A DNA stretch of 64,000 nucleotides from Roseiflexus sp. (GCA_025062325.1 JANXAL010000046.1:1-64000); one strand, 5' to 3'; shown: positions 1 to 8,945, numbered from the stretch's first letter. Notes: a model not told the origin generated them from the sequence alone. A program made the numbers and translations.

Positions 1-696
1 GCGCGCATGCATGCGCGGCTGCAACGGCTGTGGGAAGAGGGGATCGGCGGCGCCGACTTCTTCATCGCCGCGATCGGCGCGGGCATCGAGGTCTTCGGGC
101 AGTACGAGCGGGTGATCGACCTGGAGGGGAACGTGGCGCGCGGCGACCGGCTGCTGGACGAGGTGCGCACGCTGGCGACCGATTATGCGGTGCGGCAGAT
201 TCTGCAGAACGGCTTCGCCGGCGAGGTGAGCGACCGCACCCGCTTCTATGTGCTCTGGCGCTGGAACTATGGCGAGGCGCGCGTGCCGTTCGACGAGGCG
301 CGCAAACTGGCGCAGTCGTGCGGTCTCGACCTGGCGCAGGAGTGGGCGCGGCGGGGCGGGTTGGTGCGCAAGGAGCAGGAGTTCGTGCGCGTGGTCGGGC
401 CGCATCAGCGCGACATGGACGACCTGGCGGCGGGGCGCGACCTGATCGACGTGCTGCACCATGCGCTGCGGTTGTGGGAGCGGGGCGACCGCGACGGGCT
501 GGTGGAACGCCTGGCTGCAAGCGGCTTTGGCGCGTCGGAGGCGTTCTATCGCGTGGCGCAGGCCGTCTCCGAAAGCCTGCCGCTGGAGAGCAAGGAGAAA
601 AAACTGCTCGACGGGCTGCTCACCGGGCGCGAGCGCCTGCGGCAGGACGTGGCGCAGGCAGCGGTGCAAGGGCGATTGTGGGGTGAGAGTGAATAG
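1..696 (+). CDS. DUF1156 DNA methylase, C-terminal part (5' end outside window)
   Basis: The reading frame is open from base 1, so this is the C-terminal 231 residues of a longer protein. The sequence IGGADFFIAAIGAGIEVFG followed by an LLDEVR helix and FYVLWRWNYGE is typical of the C-terminal part of DUF1156 adenine-specific DNA methylases. The methylase motifs themselves must lie upstream and cannot be seen. DUF1156 genes are commonly found beside DUF499 ATPase genes in phage-defence islands, and a DUF499 gene lies downstream here. The TAG stop (694-696) is directly followed by, and partly formed from, an ACACGGAT repeat. Function as a defence methyltransferase is family knowledge plus context. 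Confidence 0.8.
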   Translation, partial: ARMHARLQRLWEEGIGGADFFIAAIGAGIEVFGQYERVIDLEGNVARGDRLLDEVRTLATDYAVRQILQNGFAGEVSDRTRFYVLWRWNYGEARVPFDEARKLAQSCGLDLAQEWARRGGLVRKEQEFVRVVGPHQRDMDDLAAGRDLIDVLHHALRLWERGDRDGLVERLAASGFGASEAFYRVAQAVSESLPLESKEKKLLDGLLTGRERLRQDVAQAAVQGRLWGESE

Positions 697-863
697 GACA
701 CGGATACACGCGGATACGACGGATTAGGACGGATCATTTTTCCGTGCAAATCCGTCCCATCCGTGTTTATCCGTGTCCTATTCGAATAGCACACGGATTG
801 ACACGGATGCGACGGATTTGCACGGATGAATCAATAAAAGCACCCGTGCCAATCCGTGTCCTA
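694..863. repeat. ACACGGAT hairpin repeats, two units (family 1)
   Basis: Two successive imperfect inverted repeats, about 694-781 and 786-863. Each left arm has four GGAT-ended decamers (GGACACGGAT, ACACGCGGAT, ACGACGGAT and so on), and the right arm is the reverse complement ending in ATCCGTGTCCTA. In the first unit the 39-base arms are about 80 % complementary. The upstream gene's stop codon lies at the left edge. Confidence 0.9.
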
Positions 864-885
864 TACAAAAACAAGGGAGTCAACA

Positions 886-1299
886 ATGCTGCACGAGGAG
901 ATAACCTCCGGGATCATCCAGGCGTTTTATAAGGTGTACAACACGCTTGGCTACGGGTTCCTGGAGAAGGTGTACGAGAACGCACTGGCGCACGAACTGA
1001 CCAGCCAGGGGTTCAGCGTCCAGCAACAGGCGCCGATCAAGGTATACTACGATGGTCGGCTGGTTGGCGAATATTTTGCCGATCTGATTGTGGCAGGGTG
1101 CGTGATTGTCGAACTGAAGGCGGTTGAGTCATTGCATCCCGAACACGATGCGCAATTGCTCAACTACCTGAAAGCGACTGAGATGGAAGTCGGACTGCTG
1201 CTCAACTTCGGACCACAGCCGGTGTTCGTGCGCAAAATCTTCACAAACGACCGCAAGCGGAGAAAACAGATCCGTGAAGACTCGTCTCCTTTCGAATAG
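886..1299 (+). CDS. GxxExxY family protein (PD-(D/E)XK nuclease-like)
   Basis: A 137-residue protein. The diagnostic motif is GYGFLEKVYENAL near residue 22 (G-x-x-E-x-x-Y). DLIVAGCVIVELKAVE then supplies the D...ExK core typical of the PDDEXK_3 / GxxExxY family, and HDAQLLNYLKATEMEVGLLLNFG is the usual C-terminal signature. The ATG at 886 is chosen because AAGGGAG lies 6 bases upstream; a GTG at 856 would start inside the repeat. The family is nuclease-like by fold, but its role is unknown. The gene sits between the DUF1156 and DUF499 genes with hairpin repeats on both sides, so it may be a passenger inserted together with the repeats. Its TAG stop again coincides with the start of a repeat. 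Confidence 0.88.
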   Translation: MLHEEITSGIIQAFYKVYNTLGYGFLEKVYENALAHELTSQGFSVQQQAPIKVYYDGRLVGEYFADLIVAGCVIVELKAVESLHPEHDAQLLNYLKATEMEVGLLLNFGPQPVFVRKIFTNDRKRRKQIREDSSPFE

Positions 1300-1446
1300 G
1301 ACACGGATACACACGGATACGACGGATCGGTACGGATAAATCAAAAATAATCCGTGTGAATCCGTCGTATCCGCGTCAATCCGAGTCCTATTCCCAATAG
1401 CACACGGATACACACGGATACGACGGATCGGCACGGATTAATCAAT
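1297..1446. repeat. ACACGGAT hairpin repeat plus a half unit (family 1)
   Basis: One complete inverted-repeat unit (about 1297-1391) is followed by a left arm only (about 1398-1446). The half unit ends where the DUF499 ribosome binding site begins (AAGGA at 1447-1451), so the downstream gene's translation signal adjoins the repeat. Confidence 0.88.
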
Positions 1447-1457
1447 AAGGATCTCCC

Positions 1458-4031
1458 ATGACCAGAGCCTTTCACACCATCGCCATTCCGCATGACGACA
1501 TCCTCGAAGGCCGGTTGACGCTCGACGTCTTCGCCGCCGATCTGTGGGAGGTCTACCACGGTCGGGGACCGGAGGAGTACCGCGACCCGAACCTGTTCTT
1601 CCAGAAGACATACCTCACCGACGGGCTGCGCCACCTGTTCGAGGTGGTGGAGCAACGGCTGCGCGGGCAGGGCGGCGATCCGGTCATTCAGATGCAAACG
1701 CCGTTTGGCGGCGGCAAGACCCATGCCCTGATCGCGCTCTACCACAAAGCGCGCGAGTGGGGCGCGCGCACGGTGGTCATCTCCGGCACGCCGCTGGCGG
1801 GCGACGCGACGCTCTGGGGGCTGATGGCAGAGCAGTTGACCGGCTTCCGCTCCGGGTTTGCCGGGCAGACCGCGCCGGGCCGTGATGCGCTGCGCGCGCT
1901 GCTCGAACCGCATCAACCGGTGCTGATCCTGATCGACGAGGCGCTGGAGTACATGGTCAAAGCAGCGGGCGTCTCCGTGGGCGCCACGACGCTGGCAGCG
2001 CAGACCCTGGCGTTTATGCAGGAACTGACCGAAGCCGCAAGCGCGCTGGAACGGACGGTCCTGGTGATTACGCTGCCATCCAGCACGCTGGAGCATTACG
2101 ACGAGCATGCCACCCGACTCTTCGAGCAGTTGAAGAAGATCAGCGGGCGCGTCGAGAAAATCTTCACCCCGGTGCAGGACGACGAAGTGGGCGCGGTGAT
2201 TCGCCGTCGCCTGTTTGCCAGCGTCAAGGAGCAGGAAGCGACGCAGATTATCAACGCCTTTGTGGATCGCGCCGTCCAGGAGTCGGTCATCGCCTTCGGC
2301 GAGGAGAGCGCCGCCTACCGCGAGCGTTTCCGGCAGACCTACCCGTTCCTGCCCGAAGTGGTGGACGTGCTCTACCACCGCTGGGGCAGCTTCCCGACGT
2401 TTCAGCGCACGCGCGGCACGCTGCGCCTGCTGGCGCTGGTGGTGCATGCCTTGAAGCAGCAGAGCCTGCCGTATATCTCGTTGGGATACTTCGACCTGGG
2501 CAACCAGGAGATTCGCCGCGAGTTGCTGAAGCACATCGGCAACGAGTACGACAGCGTTGTGGCCGCCGACATCACCGGCGCCGAGGCGGGCGCGGCGAAA
2601 GTCAACCGCGAGATCGGCAAATCGTACCAGGGATTGCGGCTGGGCGAGCGCGTGGCCACGACGATCTTCCTGTACTCGCATGTGGGCGGGGGCGGCGAGT
2701 CTGGCGCGACGCTGAACGAGATCAAGCGCCAGAACCTGGCAGGCGACGCGCCAGCCAGCGTGGTGGCGGAAGTGGTGCAGAAACTGAGCAGCCGTCTGCT
2801 CTTCTACCTGCACGAACAGGGCGGGCGGTACGCTTTTTCCACCACCCCGAACCTCAACCGCGCCATCACCGTGCGCATGGAGAACCTGACGCCGGAGCAA
2901 CTGGAGCGGGCTGAACGGGAGGCGCTGCAGCAACAGGCGGGCGGGCGGAGGATGAAGACCTTCCTCTGGCCCTCCAACCCTGCTGACATTCCCGACGACG
3001 AGTCGCCGAAACTGCTGATCGTCCGGGAAGCCGACCAGCAACGGATGCTGGAGTTCGTCCGCACCAAAGGTCAGACGCCGCGCGTGCACCGGAACACGCT
3101 CTTCTTCCTCGCGCCGCTGCCTGCCGAGCGCATCGCGTTTGAACGCCTGCTGCGCCGCCACCTGGCGATCACGGAGCTGAGGAACCAGAAGACGCTGGCG
3201 CTAACCCCCGAACAGCGCCAGACGCTGGAGCGTGATGCGAAACAGACCGGGCGCGAGGTGCAGGAGCAGATCGGGCATCTCTACCGCCAGCTCTACCTGC
3301 CGACCGCCGACGGGTTGACGAACATCGATCTGGGCATCCCTACCTACGGCGCGGCGCAGGAGCTCGATGCGCGCGTGTACGAACGGCTGCGCAGCGAAAA
3401 CCGGCTGATCGAACGGCTGGCGCCGCTGGTCATCAAAGAACGCTACCTCGCCAACCGTGCGTTCGTCGAGACGCAGCAACTGGCGGAGAGCGGCTCGCGC
3501 ACGCCGGGCGAGGCGCTGGCCATCAACCGGCGCGTATGGGAAACCAGCATTGCCGAAGGGGTGCGGCAAGGATTGTTCGGTCTGGGAGAACTGGACGAGC
3601 ACGGACAACCGCGCTGTCTCTTCTTCAAGGAGGAGCCATCGGTCAGCCTGACGGGCCGGGAGGCGCTCATCCGCGCCGACATCTGCCAGGCGCAGCGCAG
3701 CGTTCCGGCGCAACCGCAGGGCTACCCGGCGCCGTCCTCGCCGTCTCGCGCCATCAACGACCGCGGCATATCGCCGGAGCGTTCTGACTCCCCTGCCCCT
3801 CAGCCGACCGGAGCGCCGCCTGTGGCGCACCCGCGGCTGCGCCTGCAGTTCACCGTGCCGAAGGGCAAGGTCTCCAGCCTGATGGGGGTGCTCAACTACC
3901 TGCAAACCAGGTATGGCCGCATCGAAATCACGCTGGAGTTGAGCGAGGGTTCAATCACCGATCAGGAGCTGGAAGACCGGGTGCGCGAAGCCTTCCGGCA
4001 GATGGGGGTTCATGTGCAGATTACTTATTAA
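1458..4031 (+). CDS. DUF499 ATPase (defence-island type)
   Basis: An 857-residue P-loop ATPase of the DUF499 family. The Walker A motif TPFGGGKTHAL has its lysine at residue 87, and the Walker B motif is VLILIDEALEY about 70 residues later. The phrase LFFQKTYLTDGL near residue 50 and the long helical middle are also typical. The C-terminal 65 residues form a conserved alpha/beta domain (FTVPKGKVSSLMGVLNYL) after a Pro-rich linker. DUF499 proteins occur with DUF1156 methylases in anti-phage gene clusters; they probably act as the nucleotide-driven effector or remodelling component, but the biochemistry is not established. The start at ATG 1458 has AAGGA 6 bases upstream. Spacing from DUF1156 is unusual because GxxExxY and repeats intervene. 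Confidence 0.9.
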   Translation: MTRAFHTIAIPHDDILEGRLTLDVFAADLWEVYHGRGPEEYRDPNLFFQKTYLTDGLRHLFEVVEQRLRGQGGDPVIQMQTPFGGGKTHALIALYHKAREWGARTVVISGTPLAGDATLWGLMAEQLTGFRSGFAGQTAPGRDALRALLEPHQPVLILIDEALEYMVKAAGVSVGATTLAAQTLAFMQELTEAASALERTVLVITLPSSTLEHYDEHATRLFEQLKKISGRVEKIFTPVQDDEVGAVIRRRLFASVKEQEATQIINAFVDRAVQESVIAFGEESAAYRERFRQTYPFLPEVVDVLYHRWGSFPTFQRTRGTLRLLALVVHALKQQSLPYISLGYFDLGNQEIRRELLKHIGNEYDSVVAADITGAEAGAAKVNREIGKSYQGLRLGERVATTIFLYSHVGGGGESGATLNEIKRQNLAGDAPASVVAEVVQKLSSRLLFYLHEQGGRYAFSTTPNLNRAITVRMENLTPEQLERAEREALQQQAGGRRMKTFLWPSNPADIPDDESPKLLIVREADQQRMLEFVRTKGQTPRVHRNTLFFLAPLPAERIAFERLLRRHLAITELRNQKTLALTPEQRQTLERDAKQTGREVQEQIGHLYRQLYLPTADGLTNIDLGIPTYGAAQELDARVYERLRSENRLIERLAPLVIKERYLANRAFVETQQLAESGSRTPGEALAINRRVWETSIAEGVRQGLFGLGELDEHGQPRCLFFKEEPSVSLTGREALIRADICQAQRSVPAQPQGYPAPSSPSRAINDRGISPERSDSPAPQPTGAPPVAHPRLRLQFTVPKGKVSSLMGVLNYLQTRYGRIEITLELSEGSITDQELEDRVREAFRQMGVHVQITY

Positions 4032-4213
4032 TAGGACACGGATTGATACGGATACGACGGATCACCACGGATTAAATATCCGTGCGAATCCGTCTCATCG
4101 CGTAAATCCGTGTCCCATTGATAGCACACGGACTGCCACGGATACGACGGATCAGCACGGATAAAAAATGATCCGTAAAAATCCGTCTCATCCGTGCCAA
4201 TCCGTGTCCCATT
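4031..4213. repeat. ACACGGAT hairpin repeats, two units (family 1)
   Basis: Two full inverted-repeat units fill the gap between the DUF499 stop (TAA, 4029-4031, then TAGGACACGG) and the convergent gene that ends at 4216. The units are about 4031-4119 and 4121-4213. No other feature fits in the gap. Confidence 0.9.
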
Positions 4214-4215
4214 CA

Positions 4216-5100
4216 CTACCGCAGCCGGGCAACCGCCGTAATGATCAACAGCGCTACCCACAACCCGATAAGCAACAGTGAAAGGAAGCTACCGCTCAGA
4301 AGAGCAATAACGCCGAAGCCAATGAGCGGCAGCGCGCCAAGCCCCAACCCAATGCCAACCGCCGCCTGCATTGCCCTGCCGCGCTTGCGGGTCAACTGCT
4401 CGACAATCCGCGTCGTCAGCGCGCCGGTGAGCGGTCCCGCCAGCATTGCCAGGAACAGCCCGAAAAACGGCACGCCGCCAAGCACAACGACCAGCACCGA
4501 CCCGATCAGCGCCGCAAAGAACCCGGTGACGCCGCCGATCAGCATGTGCGACAGGTCCGCCTGGTAGTGCGGCGGACGGCGCGCCTTGCGGCACTCCGGG
4601 CACAGTTGCCCGACCGGGGTCATTTGCGCGCACGAACCACAGATCGGGCGACTGCACTGCACGCAGCGCAACCCGGTTTCGCGGTCGGGGTGGACATAGC
4701 AGTACGCGACTTCAACGGCTGGCTTGGGCGGCTCCGGGGCGGAGAGCAACGGCGAGGCGTCGCCGCTTGCCTGCCGTTCCTGGCGCCGATGCGACGGCGC
4801 GATCTGCAATCCTTCAGCCAGCAACTTTTCGACATACGCCAGGCTGGCCATTGCCTCGGCGTTGGTCGGGTCGATTGCCAGCGCACGTCGCAGGTAATCG
4901 CGCTTCTCAGCGAGGATCGGCACGACGCTGCTCAGGCCGATCCACGCCTCGACATTCCCGCTGTCGAGTTCGGTAGCGCGGCGAAACCGCGCGCGCGCCG
5001 TGAACGTGTCGCCGGCCAGCGCCGCAGCGCGCCCTTCAGCGATCAGTTGCTGCACCTCAGCGGCAGTCGATTCGGTCATGAGTTCCCCGGTCGCCTGCAT
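4216..5100 (-). CDS. TPR / B-box-like zinc finger / membrane protein
   Basis: A 294-residue protein in three parts. The N terminus (about 10-105) has two tetratricopeptide-like repeats, including AEAMASLAYVEKLLAEG. Next comes a Cys/His cluster (C-x2-H ... C-x2-C ... C-x2-C ... C-x2-C, about 130-170) resembling a B-box or FYVE-like zinc binding site. The last third has three or four hydrophobic helices with glycine-rich stretches, suggesting an integral membrane domain. No specific function is recognised; this kind of architecture is common among uncharacterised Chloroflexota proteins. An internal ATG at 5079 is preceded by GGGGAAC and could be the true start. It lies alone between repeat clusters. 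Confidence 0.75.
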   Translation of the reverse strand: MQATGELMTESTAAEVQQLIAEGRAAALAGDTFTARARFRRATELDSGNVEAWIGLSSVVPILAEKRDYLRRALAIDPTNAEAMASLAYVEKLLAEGLQIAPSHRRQERQASGDASPLLSAPEPPKPAVEVAYCYVHPDRETGLRCVQCSRPICGSCAQMTPVGQLCPECRKARRPPHYQADLSHMLIGGVTGFFAALIGSVLVVVLGGVPFFGLFLAMLAGPLTGALTTRIVEQLTRKRGRAMQAAVGIGLGLGALPLIGFGVIALLSGSFLSLLLIGLWVALLIITAVARLR

Positions 5101-5220
5101 GGGTTTCTCTTTCTGTAAGAATTATACTCTGGAAGCCCGCGTTTTATGTATGGTACGTTCGTTTCGTCCGGCGCGATGCATCGTTGACCTGAGGATTTGG
5201 TGAGGAAACGACTTCAGAAC

Positions 5221-5334
5221 GGGACACGGATGCATTATGGGACACGGATTGGCACGGGTGCGACGGATCAGCACGGATCTTTTTCTTTACAAATCCGTGC
5301 CAATCCGTAACATCCGTGCCAATCCGTGTGCTAT
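5221..5334. repeat. ACACGGAT hairpin repeat (family 1), one unit plus a fragment
   Basis: A short left-arm fragment (5221-5231) precedes a full inverted-repeat unit (5239-5334) with a TCTTTTTCTTT loop. It sits between the start of the TPR/zinc protein gene and the end of the ferredoxin-NADP reductase gene, both on the minus strand. Confidence 0.88.
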
Positions 5335-5344
5335 TACAAGAAGC

Positions 5345-6748
5345 CTACGAGCCCTTCCCGTGGATAACCTCCAGCATTTCGGGGACGGTCGTCACCTTGA
5401 CGCGAGGGCGCCCCTGTGCGGCGCCGCGCGCGGTTTCGTAGGCATCGAGGCGCTTCCAGTCCTCGTAAGTGACAAAATCGGGCTTGCGTTCACGCAGGAG
5501 CGCCACGATGCGCTCTGGATCGCGGTTTTCATCCGGAATGCCAGGCAGCTTGGGCAGGTCTTCGATCATGGCAGCCACCGTCGCCGCCGCGTCGGGTTTA
5601 TTGGTGCCAATGACGCCGGACGGACCGCGCTTCGCCCAGCCGACCACATACTCGCCGAGGACGACTTCATCGTCGCGCGGGCGAATAACGCGCCCATTGA
5701 CGTTCGGAATGATGAAGGAACCTTCCTGGAACGGCACGCCCGGCAGCGGTATGCCGCGGTAGCCGACCGAGCGCAGCACCAGCCCGGCGTCGATAAAATC
5801 ATAGACGCCGATCCCTTTCGCGCGCAACCCGCCCTGCTTATCCAGCACCAACTCGTTGCGCTCCACCTTCACCCGCACCACACGACCATTCTCGCCAATC
5901 AGTTCGACCGGCGATGTCAGGAAGCGCATGATGATGCGCCGGGGAGCGTTGCGTTCCTTGCGCTGCGCGAAGGAGCGCAGGATCTCGACATTGCGCGCCG
6001 CCGACTTGTCTTCTTTGATGTGCTCGGCGCTCAACGGGTCGAGTTCCAGGTCGGCGGGATCGACAATCACATCAACGCCTTCCAGTTCGCCAAGTTCCTT
6101 GATTTCCGCATTCGTGAATGCCGCCTGCGCCGGACCGCGACGCCCGAGCATGACAACCTCGCGGATCTTGCTCTGGCGCAATGCTTCGAGCGCATAATCG
6201 GCAATATCGGTCTTCGCCAATTTGTCGGGGTTAGTCACCAGAATGCGCGTTACATCAACCGCCACATTGCCATTGCCGACCACCACCGCGCGTTCATGTG
6301 ACAGATCGAACGTCATATTGACGTAATCGGGGTGGCCGTTATACCAGCCGACGAATGCGGTCGCCGGGTAACTGCCAATCAGGTCTTCGCCGGGAATGTT
6401 CATGCGCCGGTCGGCTGGCGCGCCGACCGCATACACAATTTGGTCGTAGAGTTGCTTCAAATCTTCGTGGGTAATATCCACGCCGAAGGTGACATTGCCA
6501 AAGTAGCGCACTCGCGGATCGGCGGCGATCCGATCATAGATGCGCGTGACCGACTTGATCGACTGGTGATCGGGCGCGACGCCTTCGCGCACCAGCCCAT
6601 ACGGAGTCGGAAGGCGATTGAACATGTCGATCAAACAGACGAGATTGGGCTGCTTGAGCAGCGCTTCAGCAGTATAAAACCCGGCCGGGCCAGCGCCGAT
6701 AATGGCAATGCGCACAGGGCGCCCCTCTGTTCCCAATTGTGCGTCCAC
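5345..6748 (-). CDS. Ferredoxin--NADP+ reductase, adrenodoxin-reductase type (FprA-like)
   Basis: A 467-residue soluble flavoprotein. The FAD-binding motif IAIIGAGPAGFYTAEAL lies at residues 14-30, followed by PTPYGLVREGVAPDH and the NADP-binding motif AVVVGNGNVAVDVTRIL near 160. GWAKRGPSGVIGTN near the C terminus is the family hallmark. Such enzymes move electrons between NADPH and ferredoxin. In a phototroph or B12-dependent organism this could feed reductive biosynthesis, but the physiological partner is not indicated by neighbours. The start is GTG at 6748, supported by AGGGGAGAA about 8 bases upstream. Length is normal for the FprA family. It appears to be a single-gene unit. Confidence 0.92.
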   Translation of the reverse strand: MDAQLGTEGRPVRIAIIGAGPAGFYTAEALLKQPNLVCLIDMFNRLPTPYGLVREGVAPDHQSIKSVTRIYDRIAADPRVRYFGNVTFGVDITHEDLKQLYDQIVYAVGAPADRRMNIPGEDLIGSYPATAFVGWYNGHPDYVNMTFDLSHERAVVVGNGNVAVDVTRILVTNPDKLAKTDIADYALEALRQSKIREVVMLGRRGPAQAAFTNAEIKELGELEGVDVIVDPADLELDPLSAEHIKEDKSAARNVEILRSFAQRKERNAPRRIIMRFLTSPVELIGENGRVVRVKVERNELVLDKQGGLRAKGIGVYDFIDAGLVLRSVGYRGIPLPGVPFQEGSFIIPNVNGRVIRPRDDEVVLGEYVVGWAKRGPSGVIGTNKPDAAATVAAMIEDLPKLPGIPDENRDPERIVALLRERKPDFVTYEDWKRLDAYETARGAAQGRPRVKVTTVPEMLEVIHGKGS

Positions 6749-6934
6749 GCTACGTTCTCCCCTTTCTTCCAGAATTCAGCGATACAGGCACAGGCGCGGC
6801 TCAACACCCACCGGCGGCCGCGTCGTCGACGGTCGCGCGTCGTGATTGTGAGGGAAGGAACAGGTAGAGATGATTATACCACGGATGCGGGGGACGCTTG
6901 ATCGTTCCTTCGGAGGGGAACGGAGCGACCTCTC

Positions 6935-7666
6935 CTAGACGGGAGGCCAGGGAATGCTGCGCGCAGCGCCGGGATCGGGGTAGCAGCCGGTTTCGATCAG
7001 GCGGTCGAGGCGGCGGCGGAAGGCGCGCACCTCCTCGGGAGCGAGCAACCCTTCGAGCGCGCGAATAAAGTGCCCGCCATTGCGAATATCTTCGCGCAAC
7101 GCGCGCAGATCCGCCATGATCTCTTCGCAGATCGGCTCACCTGCAAAGTCCCACAGCACTGTCCGCAGTTTTGGCTCGGCATGGAAACAGATGCCATGGT
7201 CGATCGCCCAGAGTCGGCCGTCTTTGCCCTTCAGACAGTGGCCACTCTTGCGGTCGGCATTATTCGAGAGAATATCGAAGGCGGCCAGGCGCGCGAGTTG
7301 ATCCTCATAGCCGCCTTCTTTCTGCATGGTGAACAGATGCGCATCCTGGTCGCAATCAATGTACAACTGCACCGAGCCGTATCCGTAAGGACCGTCGCGC
7401 AGGACGGTCGGCGGAACAAGCGACCAGCCGAGCGCCTCGCTGAGCAGAAACGCGGCAAACTCGCGCTGGCACAGCGTCCCGCGCGGAAAATCCCACAGCG
7501 GTCGTTCGCCGCGCCGCGGCTTATACACGGCGAGTCCTTCCAGGTCGCCGTCGCGCACGGTGACCAGCAGGGTGTAGTTCGTGCTCCAGGGCATCATCCC
7601 CTGGACCTCCATCTCACCCTTCGCAAGCAGCGCCAGCACTTCACCGACACTCAACTCTTTGCTCAT
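6935..7666 (-). CDS. SCO1664 family protein (PI3/4-kinase-like fold)
   Basis: A 243-residue protein matching the SCO1664 family: ELSVGEVLALLAKGEMEVQG at the N terminus, AVYKPRRGERPLWDFP, then ILSNNADRKSGHCL and LWAIDHGICFH. The last three resemble the ATP-binding lysine, the catalytic D/N loop and the metal motif of PI3/4-kinase-like enzymes. Substrate and role are unknown. Its ATG (7664-7666) starts one base after the TGA of the upstream DUF3090 gene, so the two are probably translationally coupled. The trio SCO1664-DUF3090-phosphatase is well conserved in Actinobacteria and is complete here. Confidence 0.9.
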   Translation of the reverse strand: MSKELSVGEVLALLAKGEMEVQGMMPWSTNYTLLVTVRDGDLEGLAVYKPRRGERPLWDFPRGTLCQREFAAFLLSEALGWSLVPPTVLRDGPYGYGSVQLYIDCDQDAHLFTMQKEGGYEDQLARLAAFDILSNNADRKSGHCLKGKDGRLWAIDHGICFHAEPKLRTVLWDFAGEPICEEIMADLRALREDIRNGGHFIRALEGLLAPEEVRAFRRRLDRLIETGCYPDPGAARSIPWPPV

Positions 7667-7667
7667 A

Positions 7668-8180
7668 TCAGTTCATCTGGGGGCAGAAATGACCGCCAGG
7701 ATCAATGGGACGACCGCAGTTGCCGCAGATCTTGCGCCCACGTGCAACCACCTTCGCCGCATGCTCGCTTAGCGCACGCATCTGCTGGCGGGAAGCGCTG
7801 AAACGCGCGGTTGGCGGCTCCTCATCACTCTCATCATTCCGATACCCCTGCACCACCAGGACAACCTTGTCACGCTCAGCATCGTACCCTATCCCCATCT
7901 GAGCGATACGAAACTGCGGCTCGATTGGTTCTTCGAGCTCCATATCGCTCGCCAGCAACAGATCGTCGGATGTGGAGAGCAACGGATTTTTCTCGGCCAG
8001 TTCTTCGAGCAGGCGGTCAATTGCTTGCGCAAGCGCACGAACCTGTTCTTTTTCCGCAATCAGCGACACCAACTCGCGTCCGCGGCGCGCCTGAATATAG
8101 AAGACGCGCTGTCCCGGCGGACCGACTGCGCTCGCCGTAATGCGCGTCACCGGGTCAAGATCGTAGGTAAACTTTGCCAT
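7668..8180 (-). CDS. DUF3090 domain protein with C-terminal zinc knuckle
   Basis: A 170-residue protein of the DUF3090 family, starting MAKFTYDLDPVTRITASAVG and containing FYIQARRGRELVSLIAEKEQV. The C terminus has CGNCGRPIDPGGHFCPQMN, a treble-clef-like zinc site with C-x2-C and a later H-x-C. The biochemical role is unknown. It is the middle gene of the trio with the SCO1664 protein and a histidine phosphatase, and is the usual partner of both in Actinobacteria. The gap to the upstream phosphatase gene is 27 bases and to the downstream gene one base, consistent with one transcript. Confidence 0.9.
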   Translation of the reverse strand: MAKFTYDLDPVTRITASAVGPPGQRVFYIQARRGRELVSLIAEKEQVRALAQAIDRLLEELAEKNPLLSTSDDLLLASDMELEEPIEPQFRIAQMGIGYDAERDKVVLVVQGYRNDESDEEPPTARFSASRQQMRALSEHAAKVVARGRKICGNCGRPIDPGGHFCPQMN

Positions 8181-8207
8181 AGCGGTCCACCAACTAACGT
8201 TGCGACG

Positions 8208-8945
8208 TTACGCTGGTGATGTCGTACCGGTCGCCTCTGCTGATGGCGCAACGACGCCGTTACCGGACGCAGTTTCCAGCGCTTGATTAGACGCAGGCGC
8301 AACTTCAGAAGCTGCGGGTTGAACATCTTCCGGTTTCGGCTTCAGATGCTCCAGCGAACCAGTATCGTTGTATGCCAGCAACCGCGGTCCCATCCGAGTG
8401 AACCTGATTGCTGTCACTGAGCATGTGGCGATTTCCAGGCGCTGAAACAAGTCAATGTGAATGCCGATGTAATACGCTGTCGCAAGACGGATCACATCAG
8501 CGTGCGAAACAACGGCGATCATCCCTTTCGGGTGACGCGCGCGCAGCGCATCAAGCGCAGCGACGATGCGCATTTGAGTTTCTCCCAGCGTTTCGCCGTT
8601 CGGAAAACGGGTGCCGCTGGGATAGTATTGGACGCCGGGCCACAACTCGTGTTTGTAGAGTTCCTTGAGTTCAGCGCCTTGCCATTCGCCGTAGTCAACC
8701 TCTTGCAGCGCCTCGACCAGGCGAATCGGCAGACCATGCGGCGCAGCGATGGCTTCCGCCGTTTCGACCGTCCGATCCAGCGGGCTGGAGTACACTGCCT
8801 CGATCGGCAGGTCCGCCAGGCGCGCCGCCAGGTTAGCCGCCTGACGCCGCCCCTCCTCATTCAACCGCACCCCAGGGAGACGACCGGCGAGCCGACCATG
8901 CACCATGTCGTTCGCGCCGTGACGAATCAGCAGCAGTACTGTCAC
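8208..8945 (-). CDS. Histidine phosphatase family protein (MSMEG_4193 type)
   Basis: A 245-residue member of the phosphoglycerate-mutase-like superfamily. The catalytic LIRHGANDM motif is at residues 5-13 (H9 phospho-acceptor), the conserved SSPLDRTVETAEAI follows at about 54, and a second histidine is in VVSHADVIRLA near 147. The C-terminal 40 residues are Ala/Pro-rich and probably disordered. It is the first gene of the trio with DUF3090 and SCO1664 and corresponds to the MSMEG_4193 subgroup by context. The true substrate is not known; the fold supports a phosphatase rather than a mutase assignment. Confidence 0.9.
   Translation of the reverse strand: MTVLLLIRHGANDMVHGRLAGRLPGVRLNEEGRRQAANLAARLADLPIEAVYSSPLDRTVETAEAIAAPHGLPIRLVEALQEVDYGEWQGAELKELYKHELWPGVQYYPSGTRFPNGETLGETQMRIVAALDALRARHPKGMIAVVSHADVIRLATAYYIGIHIDLFQRLEIATCSVTAIRFTRMGPRLLAYNDTGSLEHLKPKPEDVQPAASEVAPASNQALETASGNGVVAPSAEATGTTSPA

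Noticed and set aside
1341-3161. A 606-codon antisense frame opposite DUF499
   Set aside because: It lies within a well-supported gene and has an Arg/Gln/Leu-rich composition typical of the opposite strand of GC-rich DNA. No motif is seen.
5237-6301. A 354-codon frame opposite ferredoxin-NADP reductase
   Set aside because: Same reason: complement of a conserved flavoprotein gene, with a start inside a repeat.
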